From Ailurus styani (lineage: Eukaryota > Chordata > Mammalia > Carnivora > Ailuridae): 64,000 nucleotides of DNA. The translations under genes and the position numbers were made by a program. Below the pieces are notes generated by a model. The model was given only the letters and a program-made list of their open reading frames with translations, was not told the DNA's origin and made no database searches. Each line of letters begins with the position of its first letter. The first letter of the stretch is position 1. Of this stretch, positions 33,832 through 45,950 are shown piece after piece. The stretch is from NCBI GenBank assembly GCA_002007465.1, contig LNAC01000164.1:641170-705169 (forward strand). The letters run 5' to 3'.

Positions 33832-34023
33832 GGGTGCCTGGGTAGCTCAGATGGTTAAGCATCTCTGCCTTCAGTTCAGGTCATGATCTCGGGGTCCTGG
33901 GATCAAGCCCCACATTGGGCTTCCAGCTCAGTGGGGAGTCTGTTTCTCCCTCTATCTCTGCCTCTCCCCCTGCTTATGCTCTCTTTGTCTCTCTCTAATG
34001 AATAAATTTAAAAAAATTTTAAA
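33832..34023 (+). repeat. CAN SINE
   Basis: GGGTGCCTGGGTAGCTCAG head and 'aatgaataaatttaaaa' tail. Flanks 'ggtggtgttct' and 'agtgttgttct' are a diverged target duplication. Confidence 0.92.
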
Positions 34024-34429
34024 ATAGTGTTGTTCTTTAGCTTCCATTTCTTAAGAACCAGGGACCAATGTGACATTTCCTTAACCCCATCTTTCCCAAC
34101 AAACAAAACCTCAATCATAAGGCATAATCTCAAATACTTCCCTTTACACGATCAATCCATTTCCCAAGATCTTGTGTTCATATGCCACAAAGAGAAGATC
34201 CATTGCTAAAAAAGGATAATATGCCCCTCCCCCCAAAACAGAAAAAAAATCCAGGCCTATTTATCACCTTTATAAAATGAGATATAGAGCAAAGTTGCAT
34301 AGTCTCAGAGAATACAAAGCCTTTAACCCATAGAAGAAAGAGCCTCTAGTTTTCTGCATTTAAGATTATAACTCAAGAAACAAACACAATAGTAATGATT
34401 AGGATAATGAATAAGACAATCAAGTATGA

Positions 34430-34560
34430 AATAAATTGGCTAAGTAGTACATCCTTGGGCAAGAAACTACCCTCACAGGGTTTCTGGGTTCCTTATTTTA
34501 TAAAATGAATAAGGCAGGTAAAATGCCTGGCATAGAGTAAGCCTCAATTACTGATGCAAA
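34430..34560 (+). repeat. MIR fragment
   Basis: 'ccttgggcaagaaactaccc', 'tataaaatgaataaggcag' and 'aatgcctggcatagagtaag' are sense MIR landmarks. Confidence 0.7.
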
Positions 34561-34889
34561 TCACTCTATTAAATATGAGAAGTAAAGTTTCAGAGCCTCA
34601 TATTATTTCTGTATACTTGTCTTGGACATCACTTTGATTGTACGCAGTCCTTTCTGAAGTGTAAATGAACTCTGAAGCCGGGAGATAGTCAAACAGGTTA
34701 AAAAAGTAGATAAGAATGTAAGTATAAAGAGGATACTTACTGAAGAGATGAAAATCCCTACTGGACCTGTTTCTCCATGTACTCAATACTTTATCTTTTA
34801 AACCCCCTAGGTTTTTTTTTCTTATGAATGACACAAGTGGGAAAGTTTATTAAAGCTCAAGTATATTGTCCACATGTTAGAGCAGTTAA

Positions 34890-35100
34890 CCTGAAGAGAG
34901 AGCTGCATACCCTGGACATGAGCAGACATTTCTCCAAAGAAGACAGCCAAATGGCCAACAGTCACATGAAAAAATGCTGCACATCACTTGCCATCAGGGA
35001 AATACAAATCAAAACCACAATGAGATACCACCTTAACATCAGTCAGAATGGCTAAAATTAACAAGACAGGGAACAACAAATGTTGGCAAGGATGTAAATC
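34890..35100 (+). repeat. LINE-1 ORF2 3' fragment
   Basis: 'agacatttctccaaagaag', 'aaatacaaatcaaaaccacaatg' and 'cagtcagaatggctaaaatt' belong to the end of L1 ORF2 and the region just beyond it. Confidence 0.85.
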
Positions 35101-35204
35101 CCCTAGTTTTAAATACTGTTTGACAATTGATCAGACCACTGAGAAGGCTGACGGCTATTCAAACACAGAAAATATTCTATAGCATATATTTAGAATATAG
35201 AATA

Positions 35205-35390
35205 TAGCCTAGTCACTTGCTACTCAAAGTGTGAGCCAAGAACTAATGGCATAGGCATCACCTAGGAGCTTTTTTAGAAATGCAGAAATGCTCTACGCTG
35301 TACCTACCGACCAGATACTGATTTAACAAAACATCTGTGTGATCTGAATGAATATTAGGGTTTGAGAAACACTGATCCATGGTTCAATTC
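35205..35390 (+). repeat. MER5A-like hAT fragment
   Basis: 'gctactcaaagtgtgagcc', 'ggcatcacctaggagctttt' and 'agggtttgagaaacactg' follow MER5A. Confidence 0.75.
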
Positions 35391-35510
35391 AGAAATAATG
35401 ATTTATCACTTTTTTCCCATTCTCCATCACTTAATTACAACATGGCTTTTGAAAACTAGCTTCTAAAAGTTGAGATACTTTTCCCATTTATAGTAAGGCC
35501 CACAGTTTTT

Positions 35511-35683
35511 TTTTAATTTTAAGATTTTATTTATTTGTCAGAGACAGAGAGCACAAGCAGGCAGAGGGAGAAGCAGGCTCCCTGCCGAGCAAGGAGCCTG
35601 ATGTGAGACCCAATCCCAGAACGCTGGGCTCATGACCTGAGCCGAAGGCAGCTGCTTAACCAACTGAGCCACCCAGGCATCCC
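35511..35683 (-). repeat. CAN SINE with target duplication
   Basis: Reverse copy ending GAGCCACCCAGGCATCCC. 'aaggcccacagtttt' on the left and 'aaggcccatagtttt' on the right are its target duplication. Confidence 0.93.
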
Positions 35684-35773
35684 AAGGCCCATAGTTTTCT
35701 GAAGACCTCTTCACAACCCAGCAGCACCCTCTTGGATCCGTTTTCCATAGTAGCCACAATGATCTTCTTAAAA

Positions 35774-35970
35774 AAATTTTTTTAAAATATTTTATTTATT
35801 TACTTGAGACAGAGTGCACAAGCAGAGGGAGGGGCAGAGGGAGAGAATCTCAAGCAGAGTCCATGCTCAATATGGAGCCCAACTCGGGGCTTTATCCCAC
35901 AACCCCGAGGTCATGACCTGACCTGAAACCAAGAGTTGGACACTAACCTATTGAGCCACCCAGGCACCCC
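35774..35970 (-). repeat. CAN SINE with target duplication
   Basis: Reverse copy ending GAGCCACCCAGGCACCCC, flanked by TGATCTTCTTAAAA at about 35760-35773 and 35971-35984. Confidence 0.93.
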
Positions 35971-35992
35971 TGATCTTCTTAAAATTTTAATT

Positions 35993-36095
35993 AGGGCACA
36001 TGGGTGGCTCAGTCTTTAAGCATCTGCCTTCGGGTCAGGTCATGATCCCAGGGTCCTGGGATGGAGCCCCACATCGGGATCCCTGCTTGGCAAGC
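35993..36095 (+). repeat. 3'-truncated CAN SINE
   Basis: The head GGGCACATGGGTGGCTCAG and B-box region are present to 'gggatccctgcttgg', then the copy breaks off into L2 sequence without the CT-rich tract or tail. Confidence 0.85.
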
Positions 36096-36790
36096 TTTCT
36101 TCTGCCCCAGGGCCTTTACAAAGGCCATTTCTCTCCTAGGGAAAGCTGTTTTCCCTTCCCTTCCTGTAGTTTGCTAATTTCTATGAATCTTTCAGGTCTC
36201 ACTTTAGATGTTATTTCCTTTTTTTTTTAAATTTATTTTATTTTTTTTATTATTATTTATTTATTTCACAGAGGGAGAGAGATCACAAGGAGGCAGAGAG
36301 GNAAAATTTATTTTATTTTTTTATATTATTATTTATTTATTTCACAGAGGGAGAGAGATCACAAGGAGGCAGAGAGGCAGGCAGAGAGAGAGAGGGGGAA
36401 GCAGGCTCCCCGCCGAGCAGGNGCCCGATGCGGGCCTCGATCCCAGGACCCTGAGATCATGACCTGAGCCGAAAGCAGAGGCTTTAACCCACTGAGCCAC
36501 CCAGGCGCCCTAGATGTTATTTCCTAATAGAGATCTTCCATTAGACCCCAGTTAAAACCAGGATCCTTTGTACCATTCTCTTGGAGCACTTTATATTTTC
36601 CTTTGTTGAACCTAGCACAATTTAATATTTTAGAACTATTTTTTGTTTAAGCATAATGTCTGCTTCTTCCACTTAAAAAAAAAAAAAGCTGTAGGAGGTC
36701 AGAGACTATGTCTGTTTTGATGACCACTTACCCTTGGCATCTAGTACTGCAGGCACTTAAAGCTTTCCCCTCCCCCCACTTTATTAAAGT
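36096..36790 (+). repeat. L2 3' end, split by a CAN SINE
   Basis: 'gccccagggcctttacaaagg' and 'ggtctcactttagatgttattt' lie left of the SINE; 'ttggagcactttatattttcc' and 'gtctgcttcttccactt' lie right of it. The SINE at 36220-36510 interrupts it. Confidence 0.7.
36220..36510 (-). repeat. CAN SINE with internal duplication and two N
   Basis: Reverse copy inserted in an L2, with the 15-base duplication TAGATGTTATTTCCT at 36205-36219 and 36511-36525. The tail and adjoining segment, about 74 bases, occurs twice (about 36229-36301 and 36303-36377) with an N at 36302 between copies and another N at 36422. Confidence 0.92.
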
Positions 36791-36802
36791 ATAATGGAGG
36801 CG

Positions 36803-37016
36803 AGGGGCACCTGAGTGGCTCAGTTGGTTGGGCAGCTGCCTTCGGTTCAGGTCGTGATCCCAGCATCCTGGGATCGAGGCCTGCATCAGGCTCCCGGCTC
36901 AGCAGAGAACCTGCTTCACCTTCCTCCTCTGCTGCTCCCCCTGCTGTGGTTTCTCTCTCTCTGTGTCAAATAAATAAATAAATAAATAAATAAATAAACA
37001 AACAAACAATCTTTTT
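36803..37016 (+). repeat. CAN SINE (first of three at one site)
   Basis: GGCACCTGAGTGGCTCAG head and a long (AAAT)n tail. Preceded by 'ttaaagtataatgg'. The next SINE is inserted in its tail. Confidence 0.92.
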
Positions 37017-37018
37017 AG

Positions 37019-37215
37019 GGCGCCTGGGTGGCTCAGTGGGTTAAAGCCTCTGCTTTCAGCTCAGGTCATGATCTCAGGGTCCTGGGATCAAGGCCTGCAT
37101 CGGGCTCACTGCTTGGCGGGGAGCCTGCTTCCCCCTCTCTCTGCCTGCTCTCTCTGCCTCCTTGTGATCTCTCTCCCTCTGTAAAATAAATAAATAAAAT
37201 CTTAAAAAAAATAAT
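37019..37215 (+). repeat. CAN SINE inserted in the tail of another
   Basis: GGCGCCTGGGTGGCTCAGTG head and AAATAAATAAAATC tail, flanked by repeats of AATCTTTTTA that belong to the tail of the older SINE to its left. Confidence 0.92.
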
Positions 37216-37236
37216 CTTTTTAAAAAAGTATACTTG

Positions 37237-37418
37237 AGGGGCGCCTGAGTGGCTCAGTCAGTTAAGCATCTGCCTTCAGCTCAGGTCGTGATCCCAGGGT
37301 CCTGAGATGGAGCCCTGTGTCAGGCTCCCTAATGAGCAGGGGAGTCTGCTTCTCCCTGTCCTTCTGCCCCCCTCCCACTCATGTTCTCTCTCTCCTCTAA
37401 TAAATAAATAAAATAATA
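37237..37418 (+). repeat. CAN SINE (third at one site)
   Basis: GGCGCCTGAGTGGCTCAG head; tail of AATAAATAAAATAATAA. Flanked by 'aagtatacttga' and 'aagtataattgg'. Confidence 0.92.
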
Positions 37419-37740
37419 AAGTATAATTGGCAAATAAAATTATAAAAATTCAAGGTATAAACATGATGATTTACTATACTATAAAGTAATTACCACAACA
37501 TAGTTAACACATTCATCACCTGTTAGTTACCAATATGTGTGTGTGTGTGTGCATGTGCACACATGTGTGTGGTGAGAACAATTAAGATACAGTCTCTCAG
37601 CAAACTTCAATTATATACTACAGTGCTGTTAACTACAGTCAACATACTGTACATTAGAGTCCTAAAATGTATTCATTTTGTAACTGTAAGTTTGTACCCT
37701 TTGACCAACATCTCTCTACATTTAATTATTAATGCAGTAA
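37418..37740. repeat. Ancient LINE-1 3' UTR fragment (L1M-type)
   Basis: 'aaagtataattggcaaataaa', 'tagttaacacattcatcacc' and 'gtttgtaccctttgaccaac' follow a common L1M 3' UTR segment. Its start lies left of the three SINEs at about 36778-36800. A TG-rich microsatellite sits inside at 37537-37571. Confidence 0.65.
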
Positions 37741-38114
37741 TCTTCATGCCAGTGGCCTAGTAATCATAAAATGCACTAAGGATTACACAGAGTCAATTCT
37801 GTGCATCCATTTTCCCTAGGTGTAAGCATTTTTGGAAGATACAGTCACTCTTTCAAGCTACCAGTGGGCCTAATGAAACTATTCCTTAACTGAATGATTT
37901 GAAAAACAAAATACAGTTTGCTAAAGAGGCAAATAAGGTGTGGTAATACAACTCACACAAGGGGGGAAAAAAGGAAATGGAAACATCAGTGTTATGGGAT
38001 CAACATAATTTTCTGGTCTCTATCTTCTTTCCTTTCTGCTCTGTAATATCAAGAGAGCCTCTAATCAATTAGATATATAGCAAAGACAATTTGAAATAGA
38101 AAGTAGATGTATTA

Positions 38115-38265
38115 CAGGTGTCCAGTGCGAAGCCTTAGGATCAGAAAGACGTGAGTTCCCATACTAAATATTACACTTAGTAGCTATGTAACCATAAAGA
38201 TCTTATTTTTAACTTCTCTTTCATTTTATCTGTAAAATGGGAATAATTACAGCACCCCTTGACAT
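38115..38265 (+). repeat. MIR fragment
   Basis: 'acttagtagctatgtaacc' and 'ttttatctgtaaaatggg' are sense MIR landmarks. Confidence 0.75.
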
Positions 38266-38279
38266 AACCAAGCATCTCA

Positions 38280-38475
38280 ATCTGTTAATATTTTAACAGC
38301 TTTATACTTACCATAGAGTTCACCTGAATAATCAATCATTTTTAGTAAATTTACAGTTAGGCAACCAACACCACAATCCAGTTTTACTATATTCCCATCA
38401 CCCCAAAAATGCCTTAATCCTGTCTACAGTCAATCCTTGCTCCTATCCCCAGCCTGAGGCAACCACTGAGTCAAA
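38280..38475. repeat. Ancient LINE-1 3' UTR fragment (L1M-type)
   Basis: Same L1M segment as at 28.63-28.83 kb: 'agagttcacctgaataatc', 'aaccaacaccacaatccag', 'ttcccatcaccccaaaaatg'. Confidence 0.55.
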
Positions 38476-38487
38476 ATTCCCAAGTCA

Positions 38488-38600
38488 GGGTGCCTGGCTG
38501 GCTCTGTCAGTAGAGCATGCAACTCTTGATCTCTGGGTTTTGAGCTCAAGTACCCTGAGCTCAGAGATTTACAGAGACTTACAAATAAAATCTTTAAAAA
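38488..38600 (+). repeat. Short CAN SINE with target duplication
   Basis: GGTGCCTGGCTGGCTCTGTC head and 'caaataaaatctttaaaa' tail. AATTCCCAAGTCA lies on both sides. Confidence 0.9.
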
Positions 38601-39469
38601 AATTCCCAAGTCATCCTTAACATCTTTTTCTACATCTCCACACTGAATGAATCCCCAGTACATGCCAATGCTTACTACCTCCAAAATGTATTTTGAATCT
38701 ATCAATAACTTTCCCTCTCTAGTGCCATTTCCTGAGTCAAATACCTTAAATACTGTCCTATGACTGGCTACCCAATTTGTAAGGCCAATGAAAAATGAAA
38801 ATAGGGGGGCTTCTTGTTTAAAAATTAAGAATTTCAAGATAATAACAGCAAGGCATTAGCCCAAATGCAGGGCCCTTCTAAGAAAGGGGACCCATGTGAC
38901 TATACAGATCACATGCTCATGAAGTTGTCCTTGCCTGGGACAGAGGAACCTCTCCAAAAATATGTCCTAATACCATTTTTAAATATTGGGTGACTATATC
39001 ATAATATTATTTATTCTCAGAGTATCCAGTAACTATCAGAAAATACTGCTCATTGTACTGTTAAATTATTACATTCAAGGAGAAACTATATGTACTATCC
39101 CCTTTAAAGCCCTAAATATCATCTAGGAATCTCCAATTTAACCTAATTTGCCTATTTGAGAAATATTCCAAAGTTAAATTAAGGGATCGTTTGAGGAGAA
39201 CTGATATAAAAACAGATAACCAAGAGATTAATCAAACAGGTACCACAATTTACACTGGTGGGAGATTCAAAGATTTGGTGAATAAGCTAAAGAGTTTAGC
39301 CTTAATATTTATCTGAAGTTTATTTACATGAAAAAATATCTTGCATACTTTTGTTTGGAAAAAGATCTATTTGAAAAGACCTATGAATCTTAAAAATAAG
39401 TTTTATATTCATTCTATCTCCCCTCAGAACAAGAAGAAATTACCTCATCAATAAGAAACAAAATAAAGA

Positions 39470-39738
39470 ATTATAGGGGAAGGGAGGGAAAAATAAAGTA
39501 AGATGAAATCAGAGAGGGAGACAAACCATAAGAGACTCTTAACTATAAGAAACAAACTGAGGGTTGCTGGAGGGGAGGTGGGTAGGAGGATGGGTAACAG
39601 GGTGATGGGCATTAAGGAGGGCACTTAATTAATGGAATGAGCACTGGGTGTTTTATACAACTGATGAATCACTGAACTCTACCTCTGAAACTAATACACT
39701 ATATGCTAATTAATTCGATTTAAATTAAAAAATATTTT
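39470..39738 (+). repeat. Carnivore LINE-1 3' end
   Basis: 'aaaccataagagactcttaac', 'gaaacaaactgagggttgctg' and 'gcactgggtgttttatac' are the 3' UTR of the carnivore L1 lineage. Strongly 5'-truncated. Confidence 0.85.
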
Positions 39739-39743
39739 GAAAC

Positions 39744-39955
39744 TACAGAGGCACCTGGGTGGCTCAGTCAGTTGAGCTGAGTGCTTGGTTTTGCATCAGG
39801 TCATGATCTCAGGGTCATGAGATTGAGCCCCACATTGGGCTCTGTGCTCAGCAGAGTCAGCTTAAGATTCTTTCTCTCTCCCTCTCCCTCCAACCCTCCC
39901 CATCCCCCTGCTCTTGCACATGTGTGTCCTCTCTCTAAAATAAATAAATATTTAA
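39744..39955 (+). repeat. CAN SINE with target duplication
   Basis: GGCACCTGGGTGGCTCAGTC head, 'aaataaataaat' tail. AAAAAATATTTTGAAAC is repeated on both sides. Confidence 0.93.
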
Positions 39956-40329
39956 AAAATATTTTGAAACAAATCAGTGATTTTAGAGATCAAAAGTTTA
40001 AGGAAAAAGATATTTACCTCTTCACCTATTACCTATTTGAATGTTATTATATCTAGTCCTGGTCACTTTAGTACTCTCTTACTATTTATTAAATCAGAAA
40101 CTCAAATACGCCAGGAAACTACCTAAAAAATATTAATTGCCCACTTGAAAATCTTCCAAGAAACCTAAATTCTCCTTAGAGAGATAAAATTTGTTCAATT
40201 TTTCCCCAGCATACTATTATATTATTATCTAAGTCATCAATTCTCACCAAATGAATAGCCCTGTATGGTTAAATTGTTTATTTTTTCAATCAAATAATTC
40301 ACTTCAAAATATGTTGATAAGCTTGAGTG

Positions 40330-41520
40330 AGAAGGAAGTGTGACTTTCTGATCTTTAAGCCTTCTATCAATATAAAGATGCTGTCTCAAATCACTGAAGC
40401 AAAGATTAAGTACAGAGACAACTGGACAGCCAGTTGGGGAAAAAAAAGGATAAAATCAGATCCATACCTCAGCACACACAAGAATAAAACCCATACAGAT
40501 CAAGGATCCAAATGTAAAAACCAAGAAATCATATAAGTACTAGAAGAAAACTGATGAATTTTTCTGTAACCTCAGTGTGGGGCAAGGCTTTCTAAGTATG
40601 ACTCAAAACCTGAATGTAATATAAGAAAAGACTGATTAATTTGATTAGATAAAAATAAAAAGGAGAAAAGATTAAACTGCAAAAAATACTCTAAACAAAG
40701 CTGAAAGACAAATGATACACTGAGAAAAAATATTTGCAACTTACATCTTGGGCAAAGACCTACTATCTCTAAATATATGAATAACTTTTTTAAAATTTTA
40801 GTCAAGACACTAAAAAAATCATACAATAAAATGAACATAAGATATGAACAATGTAAGAAGAAATAAACAGGCTCTTAAATATGTGAAAAGATCTTTAAAT
40901 TTAATCATAATGAGAGAAGCTCTAATCAAAAGTATTTTGAAATTTTTAAAATAATCACATTGCAACAATTAAAAATTCTGACAACATACTCTATAGAGGA
41001 GGCTATGGGAAAATAAGATTTCTCATCTACTGGTAGGAATTCAAAACAGTACAACCTATATGGAGGGAAACAGTTATATCTAACAAATCTATATAGGCAT
41101 TTACCCTATGACCTAGTAATTACACTTTTAGGAATATACACTTAAGATACACCTCAAAAATTATGAAAATGCATATGTACCAGATTACTCATTACAGCAT
41201 TATTTGTAATTGCAAAAAGATCAGAAACTATCTAAATGGCAAACTACAGATTGAGTAAACTATGATATGTACAAATGTAATACAGTTTTAGGAAGCTATA
41301 AAAATAAACATCTCTATAAATTAATATACAATGATTTCTAGGATATAATGTTAATACAAAAGCAGAAGTAAAAGCAGAAGTAACCAAACCATTATAAGCA
41401 ACCTTGAATACTGATGAAAATATGTGGAAAAATATTCTCAGACAATGGTTTAAAAGGAGTGGGGGACCAAAAGAAGGGAAACAAATAAAATGAGTTCTAG
41501 GATTTCTGGTATTTTACCTG
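40330..41520 (+). repeat. Old LINE-1 ORF2/3' fragment
   Basis: 'gatcaaggatccaaatgtaaaa', 'gacaacatactctatagagg' and 'ttaccctatgacctagtaatt' follow the ORF2 end and 3' UTR of an old L1. All reading frames are broken. Confidence 0.75.
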
Positions 41521-41839
41521 GAGCAAATTTTCAGACCATGGGGCAAAAAAAAGGGGGGACACCCAAGAATAACAAAGTGGTCTTGCTGAATTCAGTAGAA
41601 ATTAGAGTTTGGGGAGGCTGAAGCAGCTAGAATTTGTGGAACAGAGAATGGAGTTATGTAAAGAACTCTAAAAGTCTGGATAAGGATGTCCTGAGTCTCT
41701 GGATGAAGAATAGTAGAGCACATACAGACTGATAAACTCCCCAGAAGCTGAACAAAGAAAACAAGAGCTATAAGCTGTCGTTATTTATGGAGCTCACACA
41801 GGGATGATAAATATTTGGATTCCATTCAGCCAGAATATA

Positions 41840-44631
41840 AAAATCATGATGAACAGTCAAAAAAAGATCACAACTTAGTAGCAGGACTAACTAGCCCAAT
41901 GCAAAGGTTTCTATAGACCTGTCCTAACAAAATTTAAAAACAAGTCTTCAAAAGATCAACCAGATCTGCAAATAACTGCCTTTCCAAACAAATTTCAATA
42001 CTTTTAAAGAAAGACAATACTTTTTAAAGAAAAGACAAATATCCAACAAAACAGCATTTACAATGTCTACCATCCAATAAAAACATTACTAGGCATGCAA
42101 ATAATCAGCAAACTGTGACTTAAAATCAGGGAGAAAATCATTACTAGAAATAACAGAGGTAATTAAATTAGCAGACAATGACTTTAAAACAGCTATTGTA
42201 AATACTCTCAAGGATTTAAAGGGAAACATTAAGACAATGAGAGAAATGGAGAGAAATGAAAGAATGAAATGGAATTTCTAGAAATGAAAAAGAAACATAT
42301 GAAATGAAAACTTCACTAGAATGGGATTAACAGCAGCCTAGACACTAAAGAAGATCACTGAACTTGAAAACATAGAAACAGAAACTATCCAAAAACACAC
42401 AAAAAATGTGGGGAAATATCAATTTGTCTAACATAAGTAAAATTGAGTTCCATAATTGTGTGTAATAATATTTGAATATAGCTCAAAACTTTCTAAATTT
42501 AAAGAAAAGTATAGATCCACAAACTCAAGAAGGTCAGTGAGTCCCAAGAAGGATAAACATCAAGAAAAATGCACTAAGGTCCATCATAACCAAGTTTCAT
42601 AGATAAAGAGAAAAATTTAGATGCAGTCAGAGGAAAAGAAACATTAAATACAGAGGAACAAAAAAGAAAGACTGTAAAATTCTCATTAGAAACAACACAA
42701 GTGGGGGGCACCTGGGTGGCTCAGTGGGTTAAGCCTCTGCCTTCAGCTAAGGTCATGAACTCAGGGTCCTGGGATCAAGCCCTGCATCTGGCTCTCTGCT
42801 CGGCGGAGAGCCTGCTTCCCTCTCTCTCTCTGCCTGCCTCTCTGCCTTCTTGTGATTTCTCTCTCTCTGTCAAATGAATAAATAAATCAATCTTAAAAAA
42901 AAACAAACAACACAAGGCAGAACAGAGAGGAGTAACATCTTCAAAGTACTGAAAGAAAAAAAATGTCAGTCTAGAATTCTATATCCAGCAAAAGTACCTT
43001 TCAACAATGAAGGTGAAATAAATATTTTTTTCAAACAAAAAACAAAAAATATGTAAAAAGATCTATTCTGCAAGAAACATTAAAGGAAGTTCTTCAGTCT
43101 GAAGGAAAATGACACCAGATGGAAACCAGATAGATCTATGTAAAGTGAAAGAAATGATAAATATATAGGTCACATATGAAAAACTTCTGACTTTCTAGTT
43201 TCTTTAAAAGATAATTGAATATTTAAAGCAAAAATAACAACATATTGTGAGGCTAAAAATACTACAGAGGTAAAATGTGAGGCAACAATAGCACACACAC
43301 ACAAAAGGAGAAAATTGAAGTATAAAGGGCACCTGCATTATATGCAAAGTGGTATAATTTTTATTATATTTATGTTGATAAGTTAACGGTGCATAGTATA
43401 AACCCCAGAACAACCACTTAAAAACTAAAGAGGATATGTAGTAAATATCAGAAATAAAATGGAATACCAAACAATACTCAATCTAAAAGAAGGAATGAAA
43501 AGATGAAATAAACAATGATGGGATAAGAAGAAAACAAAGTGTAAGATGGTAGACATATTACATTAAATGTAAGTGATCTGAAAATTCTAAAAGTCAGAAA
43601 GAGATTAAAAAAAGCGAGACCTAATAATATCCTTTCCACAGAAAATGCACTTTATATATAAAGAATGGGAAAATATATACCATGCAAACACTAATTATAA
43701 GAAAGCTGCAGTGGCTATATCAATATCAGAGTAAGTAGGCCTTAAGAAAAGATAGACTCAGAGAGAAAAAGAGAAACATTTCAAAACAACAAAAAGGTCA
43801 ATTTATCCAGTATGTATTTTTAACAATCTTAAATGTCTATTTACCCAAAGAAAATTATAAGAAACAAAGAAGGACTTTGTGCAATGATAAAAGGGTCAGT
43901 TCTCTAGGAAGACATAGCCATCTTAAATGCGTACATACCAAACAAGAGCACTTCAAAATACATGAAGCAAAACCTGATATAACTTAAATGTAAAATAGAT
44001 CCATCATTAAAGTTGGAGACATCAACAATCTGACAACTGACAGAACTACTAACAGGGTACTGAAGAAGTGAATAATCGATTAAACTCTTTTTCAACAATT
44101 GACAAAATTACTAACTAGAATACAGAAGTGAACAACGCCATTAACCAACAGGACCTAATTGACACTTAAAGAACATTCTGCCCAAGAGCAGAATACATAT
44201 TCTTCTCAAGCATCCATGGACCACTCTGATAATATCCAGGGTAAAAAAAAATCACAAATAATTTTTTAAAAAAAGAAATCAAACAGAAAATGTGCTTTGA
44301 CCATATTGGAATTAAACTGAAAAACAGTAACAGAAAAGTTAACAGGAAAATCTCCAAACACTTGGAAATAAAACCACACAGTTATAAGTAATCCATGGGT
44401 CAAAAAGTAAGTCTCAAAGGAAATTTAACAATCTATTTAACTGAATGAAAATGGAAATACACTTGTCAAAATCTGTGGGATGCAACTAAAGTAGCTCTGA
44501 CAGTGAAATGTAGCACTGAAGGTAAAAGTTCTCTCATCAGTCAACTACATTTCACCTCAAAAAACTAGAAAAAGAAGATCAAAATAAATACAATGCAAGC
44601 AGAAGAAATTATTTAAAAAATACAAGTTCAG
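41840..44631 (+). repeat. Old L1M: 5' part, ORF1 and start of ORF2
   Basis: 'ccaataaaaacattactaggcatgc', 'tagcagacaatgactttaaaac', 'ggattaacagcagcctagac' belong to the ORF1 side; 'agaattctatatccagcaaaagtacc' marks the ORF1 end. Text from about 43.5 kb matches early ORF2. One CAN SINE interrupts it. With 45.4-49.2 kb it may be one nearly full-length old copy. Confidence 0.65.
42702..42904 (+). repeat. CAN SINE with target duplication
   Basis: GGCACCTGGGTGGCTCAGTG head. AAACAACACAAG at 42690-42701 and 42905-42916. Confidence 0.95.
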
Positions 44632-44757
44632 GGTATCTGGGTGGCTCAGATGGTTGAGCGTCTGCCTTCGGCTCAGGTCATGGTCCTGGGATCAAATCCT
44701 ACATCAGGGTCCCTGCTCCTTGAGGAGTCTGTTTTTCCCTCTGCCTCTCTCTGTGGA
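44632..44757 (+). repeat. 3'-truncated CAN SINE
   Basis: 'ggtatctgggtggctcagatgg' head and B box are present; it stops in the CT-rich tract at 'cctctctctgtgg' without a tail. Confidence 0.85.
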
Positions 44758-45065
44758 TGAATCTCAACAATGCTGTGCCAAGTGAAAGAAGCCAACGTAA
44801 AAACTACATATTGTATGACTATATTTGTATGAAATTTCTACAACAGAAAAAACTATAAAAACTGAAAGCTCATCAGTGGTTGCCTGGGCTGGGGCTGGAA
44901 ACTGACTATAGACACAAAGGAAATCCTTGGGGTGAAGAAAATGTTCTAAAACTGGATAGTGGGGATGGTTGCACAACTAAATGAAATTATTAAAGCTTGT
45001 CTAACTGTACCTTAAAATAGGTAAAGTTCATGATAAGTAAATTATACCTCAATTTATCTATTTAA
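44758..45065 (+). repeat. Old LINE-1 3' UTR fragment
   Basis: 'tggatagtggggatggttgcac' and 'taaattatacctcaattt' are typical of L1M 3' ends. It interrupts the longer L1 around it. Confidence 0.6.
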
Positions 45066-45201
45066 AATGAAATATATAAATCAATAAAAAATGAAAACAG
45101 AAAAACAAAAAAATCAATGGCACAAAAATCTGGTGCTTTGAAAACTACTAAAATTAGCAAATTCATTAACTGACAAACTCAATCAACATGGAAAATCCAG
45201 A

Positions 45202-45396
45202 GGCACCTGGGTGGCTCAGTCAGTTAAGAGGCCAACTCTTGGGTTTTGACTCAGGTCATGATCTCAGGCTTGTGGGATGGAGCCCCACACTGGGCTGCAC
45301 ATTCAGGGAGGAGTCTGCTTGAGAATCTCTTCCTCTGCCTCTCTTCTGCACTCATGCACACGTGCTCTCTCTAAATAAATAAATCTTTAAAACAAA
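45202..45396 (+). repeat. CAN SINE
   Basis: GGCACCTGGGTGGCTCAGTC head and 'aaataaataaatctttaaaa' tail. Confidence 0.93.
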
Positions 45397-45740
45397 GGAT
45401 GGCCAATCCAATAATCACAGTGAAATGGGCTATCATTACAGATTCCAGAGACATTAAAAGGAATATAAAGGGATATTATGAACTAGATGCATGTAAACTC
45501 AACAATTTAAATGAAATGGACCAATTACTGAAAAACAATTACTACAATACTGACCCAATATGAAACGGATAATCTATATAGTCCTATAGCTAGCAGACAA
45601 ATTGAATTTGTAGTTTAAAAATTCCCCAAAAGAAATTTCCAGGCCTAGATGGTTTCCCTGGAGAATTCCTCCAAATTTTTAAAGAAGTATTAACACCAAT
45701 TATACACAACCTCTTCTAGAAAAGAGGAGAAAATGCTTGC

Positions 45741-45930
45741 TTTTTTTTTTTTTAAAGATTGATTTATTTGAGAGAGAAAGAGTGCCCAAGTGGAGGGAGT
45801 GCAATGGGAGAAGCACACTCCTCACTGAGCACAGAGCCCAACACAGGACTCAATTTCACAGTCCTGACTTCATGGCATAAGCTGAGTCCAAGAGTAGGAT
45901 CTCTAATAGACTAAGCCACCCAGGCGCCAT
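45741..45930 (-). repeat. CAN SINE with target duplication
   Basis: Reverse copy ending AAGCCACCCAGGCGCC. 'gagaaaatgcttgc' and 'gagaaaacgcttcc' flank it. Confidence 0.9.
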
Positions 45931-45950
45931 GAGAAAACGCTTCCTAGGGG

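Noticed and set aside
36220..37418. Closely spaced, similar repeats as an array of special function
   Set aside because: The units are separate CAN SINEs with their own target duplications, in both orientations.
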